This document shows, piece after piece, positions 1-12,800 of a stretch of 64,000 nucleotides of DNA (its first letter is position 1; the number at the start of each line of letters is the position of its first letter). The notes beneath the pieces were generated by a model that did not search any database, had not been told where the DNA came from, and saw only the letters and a program-made list of their open reading frames with translations. This stretch comes from Chromera velia (taxonomy: Eukaryota; Sar; Chromeraceae), in NCBI GenBank assembly GCA_018398765.1, contig JAHBMJ010003070.1:1-64000 (forward strand). The letters run 5' to 3'. Both the position numbers and the translations under genes were made by a program.

Positions 1-1721
1 GAAAGAGGGCTCCAGGCAGCTTAGGATACAAGGGGATGCTGAATTCCCCCACTCACGGTCTTTGTCTGACCGTGCCTGTATCGTTGCAATTAGTTTTCTA
101 CTGTTGTGCAAAAGGACAGATCTGATCTCTATCACAGAAGGTACACGAGAGTCGACACTCATCGAGCTGAGCGTTCACCATAATGCTTTATCCCTCCTGT
201 CCGGCCGCCTTATGGCGTCCAGACAGAAGGTAAAGCGAGGACAAGAACCCTAGGGAAGGTCAAGAGAAGGAACGTGAGCAACACTCATTCAGGCAACAGT
301 TTACAGAAGGTTTAGCTCTAGAGCGATCTGGGATTCCAATCAGCTAGGTTTATTTTATCATTGCACAATTTCTACTTATGTTTCTCTCTGTTCCTCTCTC
401 TCAGAGTCTCAGACTCCCGATCTATGACAAACAGACATCAGACTCAAACGATGCTATCCGTTGTTTGAGTAACATATTACATGTTTAAATACGAAGGTCA
501 GACTCGATCGACTTCAACAACTTTGATCGACGTGCGCGATACATACATGCATGCAAGTCGATTGCGTATATACGCGGCGGCGGAGCATGGCGTCAGCACG
601 CGGGCTCATTCAGATACAGCGCATGCGAGGGTCTAGAGGGCGGTGCCAGAAGGTAGGATTCCACAATTCCCTATTTTTTGACTAGTTTTTTATTTAACAG
701 TATATTTGAATCATTAATTTGATACATCAATAGATTGATCTTGACTATCGGTTTTTAATCCTTACTTTGATCACCCAAGTTTCTCCCCAGTTGTCTGTCC
801 TTGGCGTGGTCCGACTGCAGCTAAGACTGGAGAGAACATTAAATTTTTCATTTTTTCTTTCGTTCTTTCCTTATTTCATTCCAGTCTTTTTCTTTTTCCT
901 GCACATGCTCCGTAGACCTCTCCTGCTTCGCCGAGCGGAGCATTTTTTCCCTCGTTTTTATTCGTCACGTCTTTTCTCCCCATCTCTCTTCCTCGTCTCA
1001 TGCATCCCTTCGTTCATTTTTCCGTCCTGCAACCCCCGCTCTATCTCTGTCTCTCAATCGCCCGCCAAAGCACACTGCATAAATATTGCAATGCATCCAT
1101 CGACTACCTTCCACCAATAACAACGGCCGCCGAGGCGGACAGAAGGCAGCGCGATCGCTCCCTCTTCCTCAGCAGGTCTCTTCTTCCTCCCACTTTTCCT
1201 CTCGGTGCAGCGCATAGCACCCCACCATCCTTTGTTATTGGTATCTCGTCTACTCGTCTCTCATCTTCACGCCGCTCTCCAGTCAGCTGCTCTCAAGGAA
1301 GGGCCCTAATGGAGAGAGAGAGAGAGAGAGAGTGGGAAAGAGAGGAAGCAAGAATAGTACAGCGGACATTCTCCTGCCGTCGTCCCGTGCATTTTTCAAT
1401 ACCACTATCGATAACATTACAGATGCCCTCTCTTCCCATGAATTTCACAACATCCCCCCTGCGTTACACAAGAACCCCCCATTCATCTTTCATCCCCCTG
1501 CTGCCTCTTGTTTCGATTCAGAGGGAGAGACCGAAGTGGATGATTTTCACGCCATGCCACTCGAAGAAGAAGGAGAAGAAGCAGAGGGCCCCGCTGCTGC
1601 ACACAAACGAAAGAACAAACACAAGCATCCTCCCTCGTCATCCACGCAGCATCAATAACATTAGGGACGTCGACAAAGTTCCCATCAGTCAAGAAAGCAG
1701 CCATACAATAAAAAGAGTTAT
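1..1721. other. Spacer without a supported gene
   Basis: I see no reading frame here with convincing domain content or paired splice sites. The stretch is mixed-composition DNA with a pyrimidine-rich part (about 840-1300) and a short GA repeat (about 1309-1332). An open frame on the plus strand at 1332-1658 has acidic and basic runs but no recognisable motif. It lies just past the stop codon of the minus-strand RING gene, so part of this stretch is probably that gene's 3' untranslated region and terminator. Confidence 0.5.
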
Positions 1722-2708
1722 CTACCCACACAGCCCAGCGGACTGCTCGAGAGACACACAGACTGGCTGACCCGATCTCAGGTCATTCAACTCGTCCAGG
1801 AAGTCCCTGTGTCTGCACAGAGGGCAAAAAGCCCCCCTCCTCGACACACGCTGCCAGAACTCCCAGCACTCCTTGCAGACCTGCATGCATGTACAAACAA
1901 ACACAGAAAGAAACAAAACAGAACGAAGGGACTCGATCAAACACAATCAAGCGAGAGAGCTTTGAAGGCAGCCGTCTCGGAGGGTCACAGGGACATGCTT
2001 CGAACGAGCATGCAACAACAAAGAGGTAGGTGCCTTGATTGACTTTGCCTTGCCTGACTTAGTCCGCTTGTATCTGAGCCCGTTCTGCAGCTAAGTGCGC
2101 CAGCTCTCCATCATCATTCTCGTCTGATTCCTATGACGATGTGTCATTCTTCCTGCCTGTCAGTCTGAGTGGAAGCGTGTCAGCCTATGTTCCCCGTTTC
2201 CCTCCTCTTCCTCTTGCGTTTGCGCTCAATTTACCCATCGACTCTCTCCCCTGCGATATTGAGCCACTCTCTCTCATTTTCAGCAAAACCAAGGAAGTAC
2301 AGAAAGGCATGAATCAAAAAGCAAAGACTGCATGGTAGAAAGGCAACAGAGGACAAATGGTAAAAACAAGTCCAAGCAGCTAGGGATACAAAGCACAGCT
2401 AGACAGGCGCAACAAGAGAGAGAGACAGAGGGACTGAGGAAAATATGCCTGATTGCCTACCAACAGGAAGACTCGTGAGAAAGAAGGGAAGAATGGCAAC
2501 GAGAGAGAGACAACACGACAAGACGCCGACCTTGTGACAGCACCCGAGGACGTACGGCTCCTTCCCGCCCCCCCCCCCNNNNTCTGCCCCCCCCTCAACA
2601 AAGTCATCCAGGCAGATGGGACAGGGATCTCTGGAGGTCAGCAGGGAGAGCTTCGTGTCGATCGACCGGGAGACGGAACGGAGGTGCTTCGAATTCGCGA
2701 TGGCCTGT

Positions 2709-2750
<42 letters not shown>

Positions 2751-2863
2751 ACACACCCGCACACACGCTCACACGCACGCACGCTCACACACACGCTTAC
2801 ACACACGCTCACACACACGCTTACACACACGCACACACACACGCGCGCGCGCGCACGCACACA

Positions 2864-2925
<62 letters not shown>

Positions 2926-5147
2926 AATACACAGAGAGACACGGAGGGTGCGAGAAGAAGATTGATCTGCCGAAGGTGCCCAGGCAGAACTCAGACAAGC
3001 ACACACACGCAGGACAAAGAAATTGAACACAAATAGGGAAAAGGGCAAATTGGCAGGCGCAAGAAAAGCAAGGGGAGGCTCCGACTCAGCTAAAGAAGCG
3101 GAAAGAAGAAAAACAAGGAGGAAGGGAGGAAGTGTGAGATGGAGACGGGAAACTGCCGGAAGAGTAGGTGTCTGCCTGGACCACACACGTGAATTCATAC
3201 AGAAGTATCTGACTGGGCATCCGCATTCTACACAGACACACACCATCTCAATCAATCAGGCAATTTGGGAAGCGACCAAAGAGCCCCTAGCTTCCCCTAA
3301 GTTCTTCTCCTCTGCCCCCAACCCCCTCACCGAGTCACTCCCTCACTCACCTGTTTGAGCATGAAGTGCACGAACCAGATGCGGCCTGTCAGGAAGTGAT
3401 CCTGCACTCACAAATTAAGGAAGGCACAATCGTAATTATCGTATACACGTAAAATCGCGCAGTCGGAAGAACCAATAGACAGACAGGGGCTCTCTCACTT
3501 AGTCACTCACTCACTCTCTCTCTGTCTCTTTCTCTCTCTCGCCCTTAGAGAGAGACACACCCACCTGCAGTCCCATTCTGTCGTCGTCGTCAATGTTCTT
3601 CACTGTCCTCTCAAGGGCCTCCTTCGGTTTCCCCTCGAATTGGTCTTTCGAGGCTTCCCAGAGCTCTTGGAGACGCCCTCGGGAGGCCTCCAGGGTCTCC
3701 CCAAACTTCTCGTACAGACCTGCATGCAGATCAAACAGAAATTTTTATTTGAAGCAGGACGGGAGCTAGAAAGTATGGGCATACGAAGGCCAGACACAGG
3801 AGGGGCAAGGGCCGTTGGAGAGCAGACAGGTAGGCATACGGACGGGTAATTACAGGAACCCTGGCTGGCTCTGAAGGGACTGAGGAAGAGATAGAAGCAT
3901 GCACCCGAAACACTCTAGAAGGCAAGCAAAGAAGTAGACTGGTCGGTACACATAACTACAGATGTCCATTGACGCACGCACCAAAATTGGCTGCTCTCTC
4001 TTCGTCTGTGTCCGGTTCCTTCTTGAGATCCTCCAAAGCCTGTTCAAGTTCTTCCTTCTCCTCTTCTTTCTCTCTCTTGGCCTCCTCCGCTCCTTCTCCC
4101 CCCTCCTCTTCCTCATCCGACGACGAGTCCACCCCCCCACCCCCGATCATGTCCTCATCATCTCCGTTGTCCTCCTCGAAGTCGTCCAACTCGAGCATCG
4201 CCTCATCGTCCTCCTCCTCCTCCTCGCCCACTTGGGGCAGACGAGAGGAGGGGACGATCATCCGTCTGTTCCTCGTCTCTCTGCTTCGCCTATTCAGGAG
4301 GTCCTGATAGGCCTCCTGAGGGGCTCCGGCGCGCATGCTTCGAGTATTCTGCAGAGACAGAGACAGGGAGGGGATGATTGGTCTGTAAAATTTGTATCAT
4401 ATCAATACTTTGTCACTCTCACGAATTTTGTGTCTTCTGCAGAAAGGCGGCAGACAGGCAATGCGGAAGGATGGGATGGTCAGCGTGATGGTGCAACACT
4501 GCAATCGGGGAAGAGAACAGGATAATGGAGGGCAGTCAGGAAGGGACACAAGAGGCAAAATTTGACACCTGACACTCTCGCACACATTGGAGAAACCTCA
4601 CTACCAACGACATCAACAGGTACTGTGGAGTCACCAAGTCACTCACCGCAGTCATCTCATCCATGGCAGCAGAGGAGGTCGCGATGATCATCTCGCGTGC
4701 GTCAGGCTGGGGTTGCTGTTGCTGTTGTTGGACGGCTGGGATGGGTGGGGGAGGAGCAAGTGGTACACCGGCAGGGGCAGATACCGCAATGTGGACATGG
4801 GCTTGGGCTTGGGCTTGGGGAGGTCTCTGGGATTCTGCTCGCTTGGACTTTGACATTTGGGCAAAGGCTTTTGTTGCAGTTTTTGTGGATGTCTTCTGTT
4901 GTCGGGAGTTGAATCTGATCTGTGCCTGGAGCTCCAACCTCTTCTTTGTCTTTTCAGCCCTTTCTGTGATCTTCTTTCTCTGGTCCTCGGTGAGTCTGGA
5001 GAACTGAGTGGAGTGCACACGCTCCAGCCAGCCTGCAGTTGCTTCAGGTCCTGAAGCAACAGGTGCAGCTGGAGGAGCCCCCGAGCCTGCAGGCTGTTGC
5101 TGAGACAAAGGGGGAGCACCCGCTGCAGCAGGAGGCTGAACACTCAT
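1722..5147 (-). CDS. RING-finger (C3HC4) protein, probable E3 ubiquitin ligase
   Basis: Six exons on the minus strand: 5147-4647, 4348-3982, 3719-3565, 3401-3351, 2704-2531 and 1880-1722. All junctions keep phase and give about 468 residues. Residues 1-167 are Pro/Gln/Ala-rich with a basic predicted helix. Residues 168-290 carry long acidic runs ([20 protein letters not shown]). The C-terminus holds a [12 protein letters not shown] (from about residue 386), then LGCCHK, then VCKECWEFW and FCPLCR in the last exon. These supply the C-x2-C, C-x-H, C-x2-C and C-x2-C ligand pairs expected of a C3HC4 RING. Such domains bind an E2 enzyme and promote ubiquitin transfer; the substrate is unknown. The first ATG after the upstream non-coding stretch was chosen as start. 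Four undetermined bases lie inside exon 5, between the first and second ligand pairs. I am confident of the RING and less so of the N-terminal exon. Confidence 0.8.
2579..2582. other. Assembly gap (NNNN)
   Basis: Four undetermined bases flanked by a C run on one side and a C-rich run on the other. They fall inside the RING exon. Taken as exactly four bases they keep the frame open through to the second zinc-ligand pair, so the gap size is plausible, but the two residues encoded there are unknown. Confidence 0.95.
2709..2911. repeat. (AC)n then (AG)n microsatellite in an intron
   Basis: A run of CA dinucleotides with interspersed CG and CT variants (about 2709-2880) passes into an AG run (about 2881-2911). 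It sits in the RING gene's intron between 3350 and 2705, immediately upstream of the acceptor used for the RING exon. On the sense strand it is a TG/CT-rich polypyrimidine-like tract. Confidence 0.9.
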
Positions 5148-6020
5148 GTTCAAGGAAAAAAGGGTACTTGAAGTGTTCGCACGACAGCAATACCAGTCAC
5201 TGTGATCTTTGGATCACTCCGAATGATTCAAGGACTCTCTTCGTGTGCTTCAGGGACAAGTGGTACGATAGGAAGTGAGTCGCAGTTCAGAATCGCCGGC
5301 GAAAGCGGACAACAAGCATACAGTGCAGTCCCTTGCGTTTACTGTTCGTGTGTCATGAAGAGAGAGAATGAAATGGAGGAGCTGGAGGACAAGATTGAAA
5401 TGGATTGAAAGGCCAGTGGATCGAGGACTCCAGCTTACAGCAATTTTTGTTGTTCGCGGCACGCAGTCAACTGAGATGCCCTAAAGGGCCCCGGCACATG
5501 GATGCACCGTGCACACAGGTGCTGTCACGCGCGTGCTGTATGTGCATGGGCCCACCTGCGCGTACCCCGAAACGTATTAATACATGGGCCGGGGCCGTTA
5601 CTGAGACCCCGTGCAACACCGATACGTACGTGACTCCTACATGCATGCATGCACTATAGCTTAATTCGATCGATTCGATCTTTCGCGAAACAGCGATCGA
5701 TGAATTAATATACTTCGCCAATTCGCTCCCATGCACAGTGACAGTGCATCTGTTGCTACTGCAAGCATGACCGGAATGGCAGCTGCTTCCCAGAAGCCAC
5801 TCAATTTGTTCCTGTCCTCTCGTGACTTGGTCAGTAACTTCGATTGAACTTGAGTGACGAATGTGTCCAGGCGCTACAACCCATGCAGTACAAACTCTTG
5901 CATGTCAGCGTCCAAGGACAAAGTCGCAACAGTAGCCAGAAGGGAAACCAATTTTGACCCCCTTGCCGCTCTGCCAAGGTATTTTGAGCAGAGTGCAGGA
6001 GTCAGGGGGGCCGGTACAAA
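5148..6020. promoter_or_regulatory. Divergent intergenic region between RING gene and giant receptor gene
   Basis: About 0.87 kb separates the start codon of the minus-strand RING gene from the start codon of the plus-strand giant gene, so both promoters should lie here. I see no clear TATA box. A palindrome-rich cluster of GATCGAT-like words occurs near 5665-5705 and ends in an AT-rich word (GAATTAATATA). Assigning promoter function is inference from gene orientation alone. Confidence 0.4.
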
Positions 6021-8133
6021 ATGCAATCGAACGGCGCGCTTGTCGGTCTTTTTCTGCTTGTTCTTGTTCTCTCCCTGCGAAATGCCGTTTGTCAAAACTG
6101 CACACAGCCTTCTGACATTACAAACGGGGTCCTCACTGTATGGAGCAACTCAAGTGCCACCTATGCCTGCAACAACGGGTATTCACTCAGCGGGACCAAT
6201 CCGATCTCCTGCTCTGGCACTACGTGGGGAGCCACGCCCACATGTGATGGTCTGTCTGAAGCGCATGCGCATGCATGCATATTCTGTGCGGCGACAATAC
6301 ACATTAAGTCCAGTTCCTCTTCTGATCTTGTCGACAATGAGGCAGACGAGTTCGGTCGATATCGACGATTGCACTGCATGCCGTGTTTGAAGTGTCCCGC
6401 AACAAGGCCATGCAATCGCGAGTCTCTTCAAAAAGAACCGACACAGAAATTTCAGACAGACAGTTGCGTTCTTCCAGTCTGAGAGCATATCTGGATTACC
6501 TGAATATAGAAGGTGCGTTGACTGCGTACCTGCATGCATGAATTCTCTGGGTGCAGCCGTGACGTGTCCCTCGAGTTTCACAGCTCCGGGCAACGGGACG
6601 CTCACCTACTCGCCCACCACGAGGTTGTACCCTGCAACCGCAACTTTCCAATGCAACTCGGGATACGAACTGGCGGCAGCCGCGGGGGCTCCGTACACTC
6701 TGAGTGGGAGCAGCCTGACGGACACCTGCACGGCCGTGGGCTCTACACCCAGTTGGCCTTATGCGGGGTTTGAGCCGTCCTGCACAGGTGCGCGGGTTGG
6801 GGGGGGGAAGAGGGAGGGAGGGAGGGAGGGAGGGAGAGAAAGCTGATACTAGGAGAGATTTCCGCTCGAGAGAGAAAGATGTGGTTGGTTGGGCGCAACC
6901 GTCGCTGTGTGGTGATTCGTGGAGGGATAGACGGACAGAAACGGGGACGGTCCAACGAAAACCACAACGAACGGGCAAAGACTAAAAAGCGGATAGACGA
7001 AAAAAAACAGATGCAGGTAGCCAGTAAGGCGAAATGGCCAATAAATGTATTGCACGTTATCCAACGTAAGCCATGTGCAAGAAATCCTTGAAAGAATTCT
7101 GCCTTGATGTGTGAGTAGATATCCCCTCTACTCTCGCCTCCTTTCTTTGTTCTCGTTGCAGCGATCACCTGCTCGGCCCCCGCCGCATCTCTGGGCAACG
7201 GGACCCTCTCTTACTCTAACGCTCTGACTTATCCCACAACTGTCACCTGGGGGTCAGTCAGTCAGTCACGACACAGAGGAGGGATTGGACCCGAGACCCT
7301 CAGTCAGAAAGAAAGAAAGAATGGGTGAATGAAAGAAAGGAAGAAAGGAAGAGAGGAAGGAAGAAAGGAAGGAAGAAAGAGAGGAATGAAGGAAGAAAGA
7401 AAGAAAGAAAGGAAGGAAGGAAGGAAGGAAGGAAGGAAAGAAAAAAAAGAGAAAGAAAGAAAGAAAGAAAGAAAGAATGAATGAAAGAAAGGAAGGAAGG
7501 AAGGGAGGAAGGAAGAAAGAAAGGAAGAAAGAAAGAAAGAAAGGAAGAAAGGAGAAAGTTCGGGTCGTCATCAAGTTTGAATCTTCATCTCTGCATGACA
7601 TTTTACTCCGGCAAGACTTTATGCAGCTCTTCCTCAGTCTGCACACAAGAAATTGCAGTGCAGCTGCCGCCAGGGATTCACCATGACCCCCATCATTTGT
7701 ATGGCACTCATTGGGCTCTACCAAACGTCACGTCGCAGTGCAGCCACAGAGGTGTCGTCATGTTGGTTCGACCTGAGGGCAAGTGACATTGCAAGATCGA
7801 AAAACAGGCACGTGGTTTTTCAATTGATCAATCAATGAGTCCATTTGTCTTTTCACTTATTTATTTATGCAGCTGTAACGACGGCTTCATGCTTACTGCT
7901 GCCGCCGGAGCTTCCTATTCTGTGGACGGCTCCACCTACACAGTCGCCGAGTCTTGTGATGGCTCTACGGGCGTGTTCACCAACACGGCAGCACTCCCAC
8001 CAACATGCAATCGTCAGTCGGTCGAGTTGTCCGTCTCCCTCCTGATGCTGCAGTCCCATTCCCCCATGCATCGATCTGTCCTTCTGTATGCATGCAGCTC
8101 TCCTTCTGAATTCGAGAAAACTTTTTTGCACAC

Positions 8134-8171
<38 letters not shown>

Positions 8172-9814
8172 CAACTGCATTGCGTCCTGTGCAGCCCAAT
8201 CGTGTCCCACCGTGACGACTCCACAGAATGGCACGGTCTCTCTGGCCAGTGACTGGGGTGTCGGGTCTCTGGTCTTCCCCGTCACGGGGACCGTCGGGTG
8301 CGAGGACGGCTTTCAGATCGTCGCAGCCTCAGGCACCAGCTATTCCATCACGACGTCCAACAGGGCCAATGGGTTGGTCTGTCACACAACAGGCAGCGGC
8401 AGACAGTTTGAAGAAAGAGATAAAGAGACCGAACTATTACTGTACGAGATGCCCACACAGTTGCAGTCTCACTTTCCTCCTCGAATTCTGTTCTTTCTCT
8501 TGTGGCAGCTTCCTGACGCCTCTTGTGCTTCCTAGAAGGTCATGTGGCTGGTGTGGTGGAGTCAATTTTGTGTCTATAACAACAATCTTTTTCATCCAGA
8601 AAACAAATTGCTGAACCGCGATTGCTTGAAATTCAATTCGAATGAAGTGAACCTGCCTGGATAGATGGACGGATGGATGGATGGATGGATGCAGAGAGGT
8701 GATCGAGGCCTGCGCAGCCACGGGAGTGGTTACCTCGTGGGAGATCGCCTCAAGACCCCCTACATGCTCAGGTGAGAAATTGTGTAGTCTCAGCCCAGGT
8801 TGCGCTTTTGTTGATCGAGAGAGCTCAAGCCAGAGAGAGACCAAGCAAACTTTGTTTCCCTTCCGCCTCACTGACTTTCACCCCTGTGTTTCTTTTACTT
8901 GAGTCACGAAGAAAGAGAGGCTGACCGAATCTCCCGTCTCTCTTTTTCTCCCTCCTTCCTTCCTCAGGGTACAGCTGCAGCACCACAAGTCTCTCTTTGA
9001 GCAACGGGGTGCTCTCCTACTACGAACGCCTCTCTGGCACTTCGTACACCTCCAGTGCCACCTCCTGCCAGTACCCGTGTGTGGCGACGTTCCAGTGCAA
9101 CGACGGGTTCTTGATCTCAAATGTGCGTTTGGTCTTTTGGTTCTCTATCTGTGTGAGTGTCTGTCTGTCTGACTCTTGTCAGGTTGGGGTTTTTCCTGCA
9201 TGCTGTTTGTCTGTCAAGGTTTTCTCCCGTTCTTTTTGATGGCCTGCTGGTTGCCCTCTTTTCTTTCTCTGTCATTTGGTATGATACATTTGGCTTTTGA
9301 CGGCTTTCAAAACCTCACGACCAGTACGTCTGTGAGATCTGTAGCGGCATTGACAGAGAGAAGAGGGGGGGGGAGAAAAGGAAGCGCCTCTGAACATGCA
9401 GACGTCTCGGGTCGTTGAGTTCATTCACGCACTCCCTTGCACCTTTGTTTTGTTTTGTTATTCTACTCTGGACCTTTGCAGAGCGGGTCTACTGGCACGA
9501 CTGTGAACAACTACACAGTCACTCTGGATTGCACGGCGGCATCGGCAGCATCGGTGAGTCCCCTCTCTCCTTTCCTGCCCAACTGCCTTCGAATCGGGCA
9601 GGTAGGGGTCCTCTGTTGTATCGTTTGCCCTCTGGTTTGATGGAACAGTAGCACTCAGAGAATGCAGACGAACACTCACAACGACCATTTGTTTCCATCT
9701 CTTTCAGGGCGTGAAGACGGAAATCTCTCTGACTCATCGGGAGAGAACGAGGACAGATGACAGATGACCTTGCGCAGAGATCCTTCCTTCCTTCCTTCCT
9801 TCATTCATTCATTC

Positions 9815-9845
<31 letters not shown>

Positions 9846-12800
9846 TGTGTGCATGTATACGTCTCGTCTCGTATCCGATTGTGCTTCCAGACCTCCTTCC
9901 CGAGTCACTCGCTGAGTTGCACGGCGATTGACTGTCCGGCCTCCTTCACGACCCTAACGAACGGACTCATATCCTACAGCCCTTCCTGGACAGCCTCATG
10001 GGACCCCACCAACGCACGCCAAGTCACATTTGAGTCAGCACAGGGGCCTGGGCATGGGGGCATCACAGGAGTGTGGGAGCTTTGTGGGAGTGAGATGAGG
10101 TCCTAGCGAGGGACGGGGGGTTCGGAAGGGAAATTTACCATGGGAGGTCGAGTGACTGAGACTTACGTTTCCTACTGGCCCTGTTTGAGCACGTATCTCT
10201 GTCCCTCGATCTACACCATTCTATTTCTCTCTCGTCTGTTCTCCCACTGCCTGCACACAGCTGCAACTGGGGGTACGAGATCTCTGTGCCCAACAACGCC
10301 CCGTACAACGTCACCTCAGGAGACGACACGTTCACGGACACCTGCATTGCGGGACCGGGGTACACGCAGTGGCCCAACGTGACGGGATACGAACCCACAT
10401 GCATAGGTCGGTATTTTCAGACAGACAGGTACGCATCCGGATGTACACACAGATAGACAGGGCGACCACGAGATATTTAGTCAAAGAATTCCATATCAAA
10501 AGATCAGACCGGGCACTTCTTTCGCGCCAGCCGTTTCAGTGCCCTTCTCATTCTATTTGTTCGTCACCGTACGGGAACGGTCTGCGCTTTTCGTCGAGTC
10601 TGCGGGTCTCACAGGCTCTTTGGGCCTGTGGCATTGAGACTCTGCATTACATTTGCCTGGCTGTTTCTCTTTCTGTTCTGACTGCGTCTGTATCTGTCGA
10701 TGATCGCGTGCAGGTGTCCAGTGTCCAGCCGCGACGGCGCCCACGAACGGTTTCTTCACTTACTCGAACGACAGGCGATACGACGGGGATTTGAACACCT
10801 GGGAGGTCACATTTGGGTCAGTAAGTGAAGAGGAGAGGAGAATCAGAGACGTCGTTGGCTAGTCGATTGGCGGGAGGGAGGTAGAGAATTACCAATAATG
10901 TACTACAAGGTGTGTCGGTCAATCAGTAAGGAGGCTGAGGAAGGTGAGGCATTACAGCCAGGACCATAACTCCGGCGACTTCTTGATTCATAGAGAGAAG
11001 AGAGAACGTGCACCTGTAAGGTTTTGTCTGGTCCTCACAAAAACGCGAACTGAGACTACGCAGAAGATTGTGCTGTAGACGGAATCCTGGAGGAGCAATG
11101 ACTCTATCATGGAAGGAGCAATGGAGGGCTCTTCATCTGCTCGATCCCACTGCATGTATGTATGGCTGCAGGTGCAACGACGGATACGAAATCCAAACAA
11201 TCTGCAGCATCACCGTCGTGTCCAACACAATCAGCACATCATGTCGTCAGTCTCTCTCTCTCGCTCCCATCTGTTTATGCCTTTTCTCTCTTTTTTCTCT
11301 TTGTTCTGTTTCTCGTCTCTCTTTTCTCTCCCTCTTTCGTGCGTACACAAAACAAATGTGCAAAAAGAATTGTCTCCTCTCTCCTGTCCGAAAAGAAATC
11401 ACTTGCGTCTTTCTTCTAATCCCACCAGGGCCTCCTTTTGGTCACTGTTATTCTCTTAGTGCCCTCCTTTCCCCTTCTGCGGAATGAGAAAATTGTTTCG
11501 TCTCTGCGTTCGCCTCCCACAACGAGACTGCATTTTCCTTCCTTGTTTTTTTCGATGCTGTTTGCTGTTTTTCTCTCTTCGCTTCTCCTCTCGCAGGATG
11601 GTGGAAGGAATATTCCTGTGCCTCCAGTAATTTCCCCCCAAGTTGCAACGGTCAGTGGTCGGACCAGACAGACAGGCAGGTAAGCGTCCCTGTCCAGTGG
11701 ATCGGGGGTCTGAACTTGGTTTGATTGATTTGCCTCCAGGATCGAAGACGGTGCACCTGCATGCGTTGTTGACTCATCGATCAAATGACCAGAAGGTTGA
11801 AGAATAATCCATCCTTCTTTCTTTTCCTTCTTTTCTTCCTTCCTGCTTTCTTCCCTCTTCTAGCTGTACTGGACACAAGACGATCGGATGGGCTTTTCCA
11901 TTCATTCTCAGTGTATGCACATATCGTTCTCCCTTTGCAGCTGCGGCCTGTCCAAGTTTGTCCTCTTCTGTCCCGTCCAACGGCGCTCTCGCGGTGTCCT
12001 CTGCCAACTCCTGTGGATCCACCTACACGTGCAACTACCCCGCAACTGCGGTCTTCTCCTGCAACGGGGGGTATAACATGACCGCAGGGGGGGGAGAGAC
12101 CATCGTCAACAACACCCACACAGCGTCGTGTGGGGCTGGCGGGTCAGTCAGAGACTCCTTTTGGGGGGCTGGTAGTGAGCTGCGTCAAGCATAGTTTGAC
12201 GAGGAACGATATCATGCCCACATAACAACGATGGAATGAAGCGGTCGATGGAATGAAGTTCTCTACATATGCATGTATACATTTATCTATGCACTTATTC
12301 ATGTACGTGTGCATACATGCTATGCATGCAGGGCGACCACGTTCTGGAATGTCTCGAGCATCTCCTGCACTGCGCTGACGTGTCCGTCCGTGAGCGCGCC
12401 GACCAACGGGGCAGTCGCCACAACAAACTCGCTTGTGTATCCCTCCACAGCCACATACACGTGAGTCAAATCATCCGGACAGTGCAGACGTATCTCGGTC
12501 ATACACTGTCTATCTGTCTGCACGTCCCTGTGTAAAAGGACTACCATGCCTCTTTGGGAGAGGAAGGGAAGTCCAAATGTCACTTCCAAGTGGAAAAGAG
12601 GGTCATAACTCTCGGAAATAGAAACAAAACACCAAACGACACAACCAAGAAGATGCTACCCGAGAGAAGACCTGAGTTGTTTGCATGTGTCGGTCACACG
12701 ATGGAGGGAGATTGGATGAGGTACGCCATTTCCCCTTGATTGAATCTGTTCAGAAATCTGCACTGCACTTCCTCCTGACGATCATTCTGCTCATGGTCGT

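Larger units (their letters stand above)
6021..11650 (+). other. Signal peptide and CCP/sushi-like modules 1-7 of the giant protein
   Basis: Exons 1-13: 6021-6249, 6557-6787, 7162-7252, 7873-8012, 8195-8372, 8695-8771, 8968-9122, 9482-9553, 9891-10033, 10261-10406, 10714-10816, 11172-11245, 11597-11650. The first exon carries a cleavable signal peptide of about 25 residues followed by a whole module. Each module is 50-90 residues with four cysteines in the order TCP...NG...FQCNDGY...DTC...PTC. That resembles the CCP/sushi fold (C1-C3, C2-C4 disulfides). The stretch between the second and third cysteines (AAAGASYS-like) is longer than in animal CCPs, and the usual Trp before C4 is often kept (SWPY, QWPN). 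Module 7 is short and atypical (WWKEYSCAS). Confidence 0.8.

Noticed and set aside
1332-1658. Plus-strand ORF of 108 residues with acidic and basic runs
   Set aside because: It starts in a GA repeat, has no splice partner or recognisable motif, and may overlap the 3' flank of the RING gene. Not strong enough to list as a gene.
1000-1770. 256-residue plus-strand ORF
   Set aside because: Pro/Ser/Arg-rich translation of pyrimidine- and GA-rich sequence, with no protein-like features.
2399-3026. Long ORFs on both strands over the AC/AG repeat
   Set aside because: Mostly translated dinucleotide repeat; only the part at 2531-2704 on minus is a real exon.
7266-7724. Minus-strand Phe/Leu/Ser-rich ORF resembling a membrane protein
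   Set aside because: Artefact of the GAAA repeat in an intron of the giant gene.
9121-9553. CTGT and GTCAGT arrays after donors considered as CRISPR-like or regulatory repeats
   Set aside because: They are simple tetranucleotide expansions in introns, without spacers or leader.
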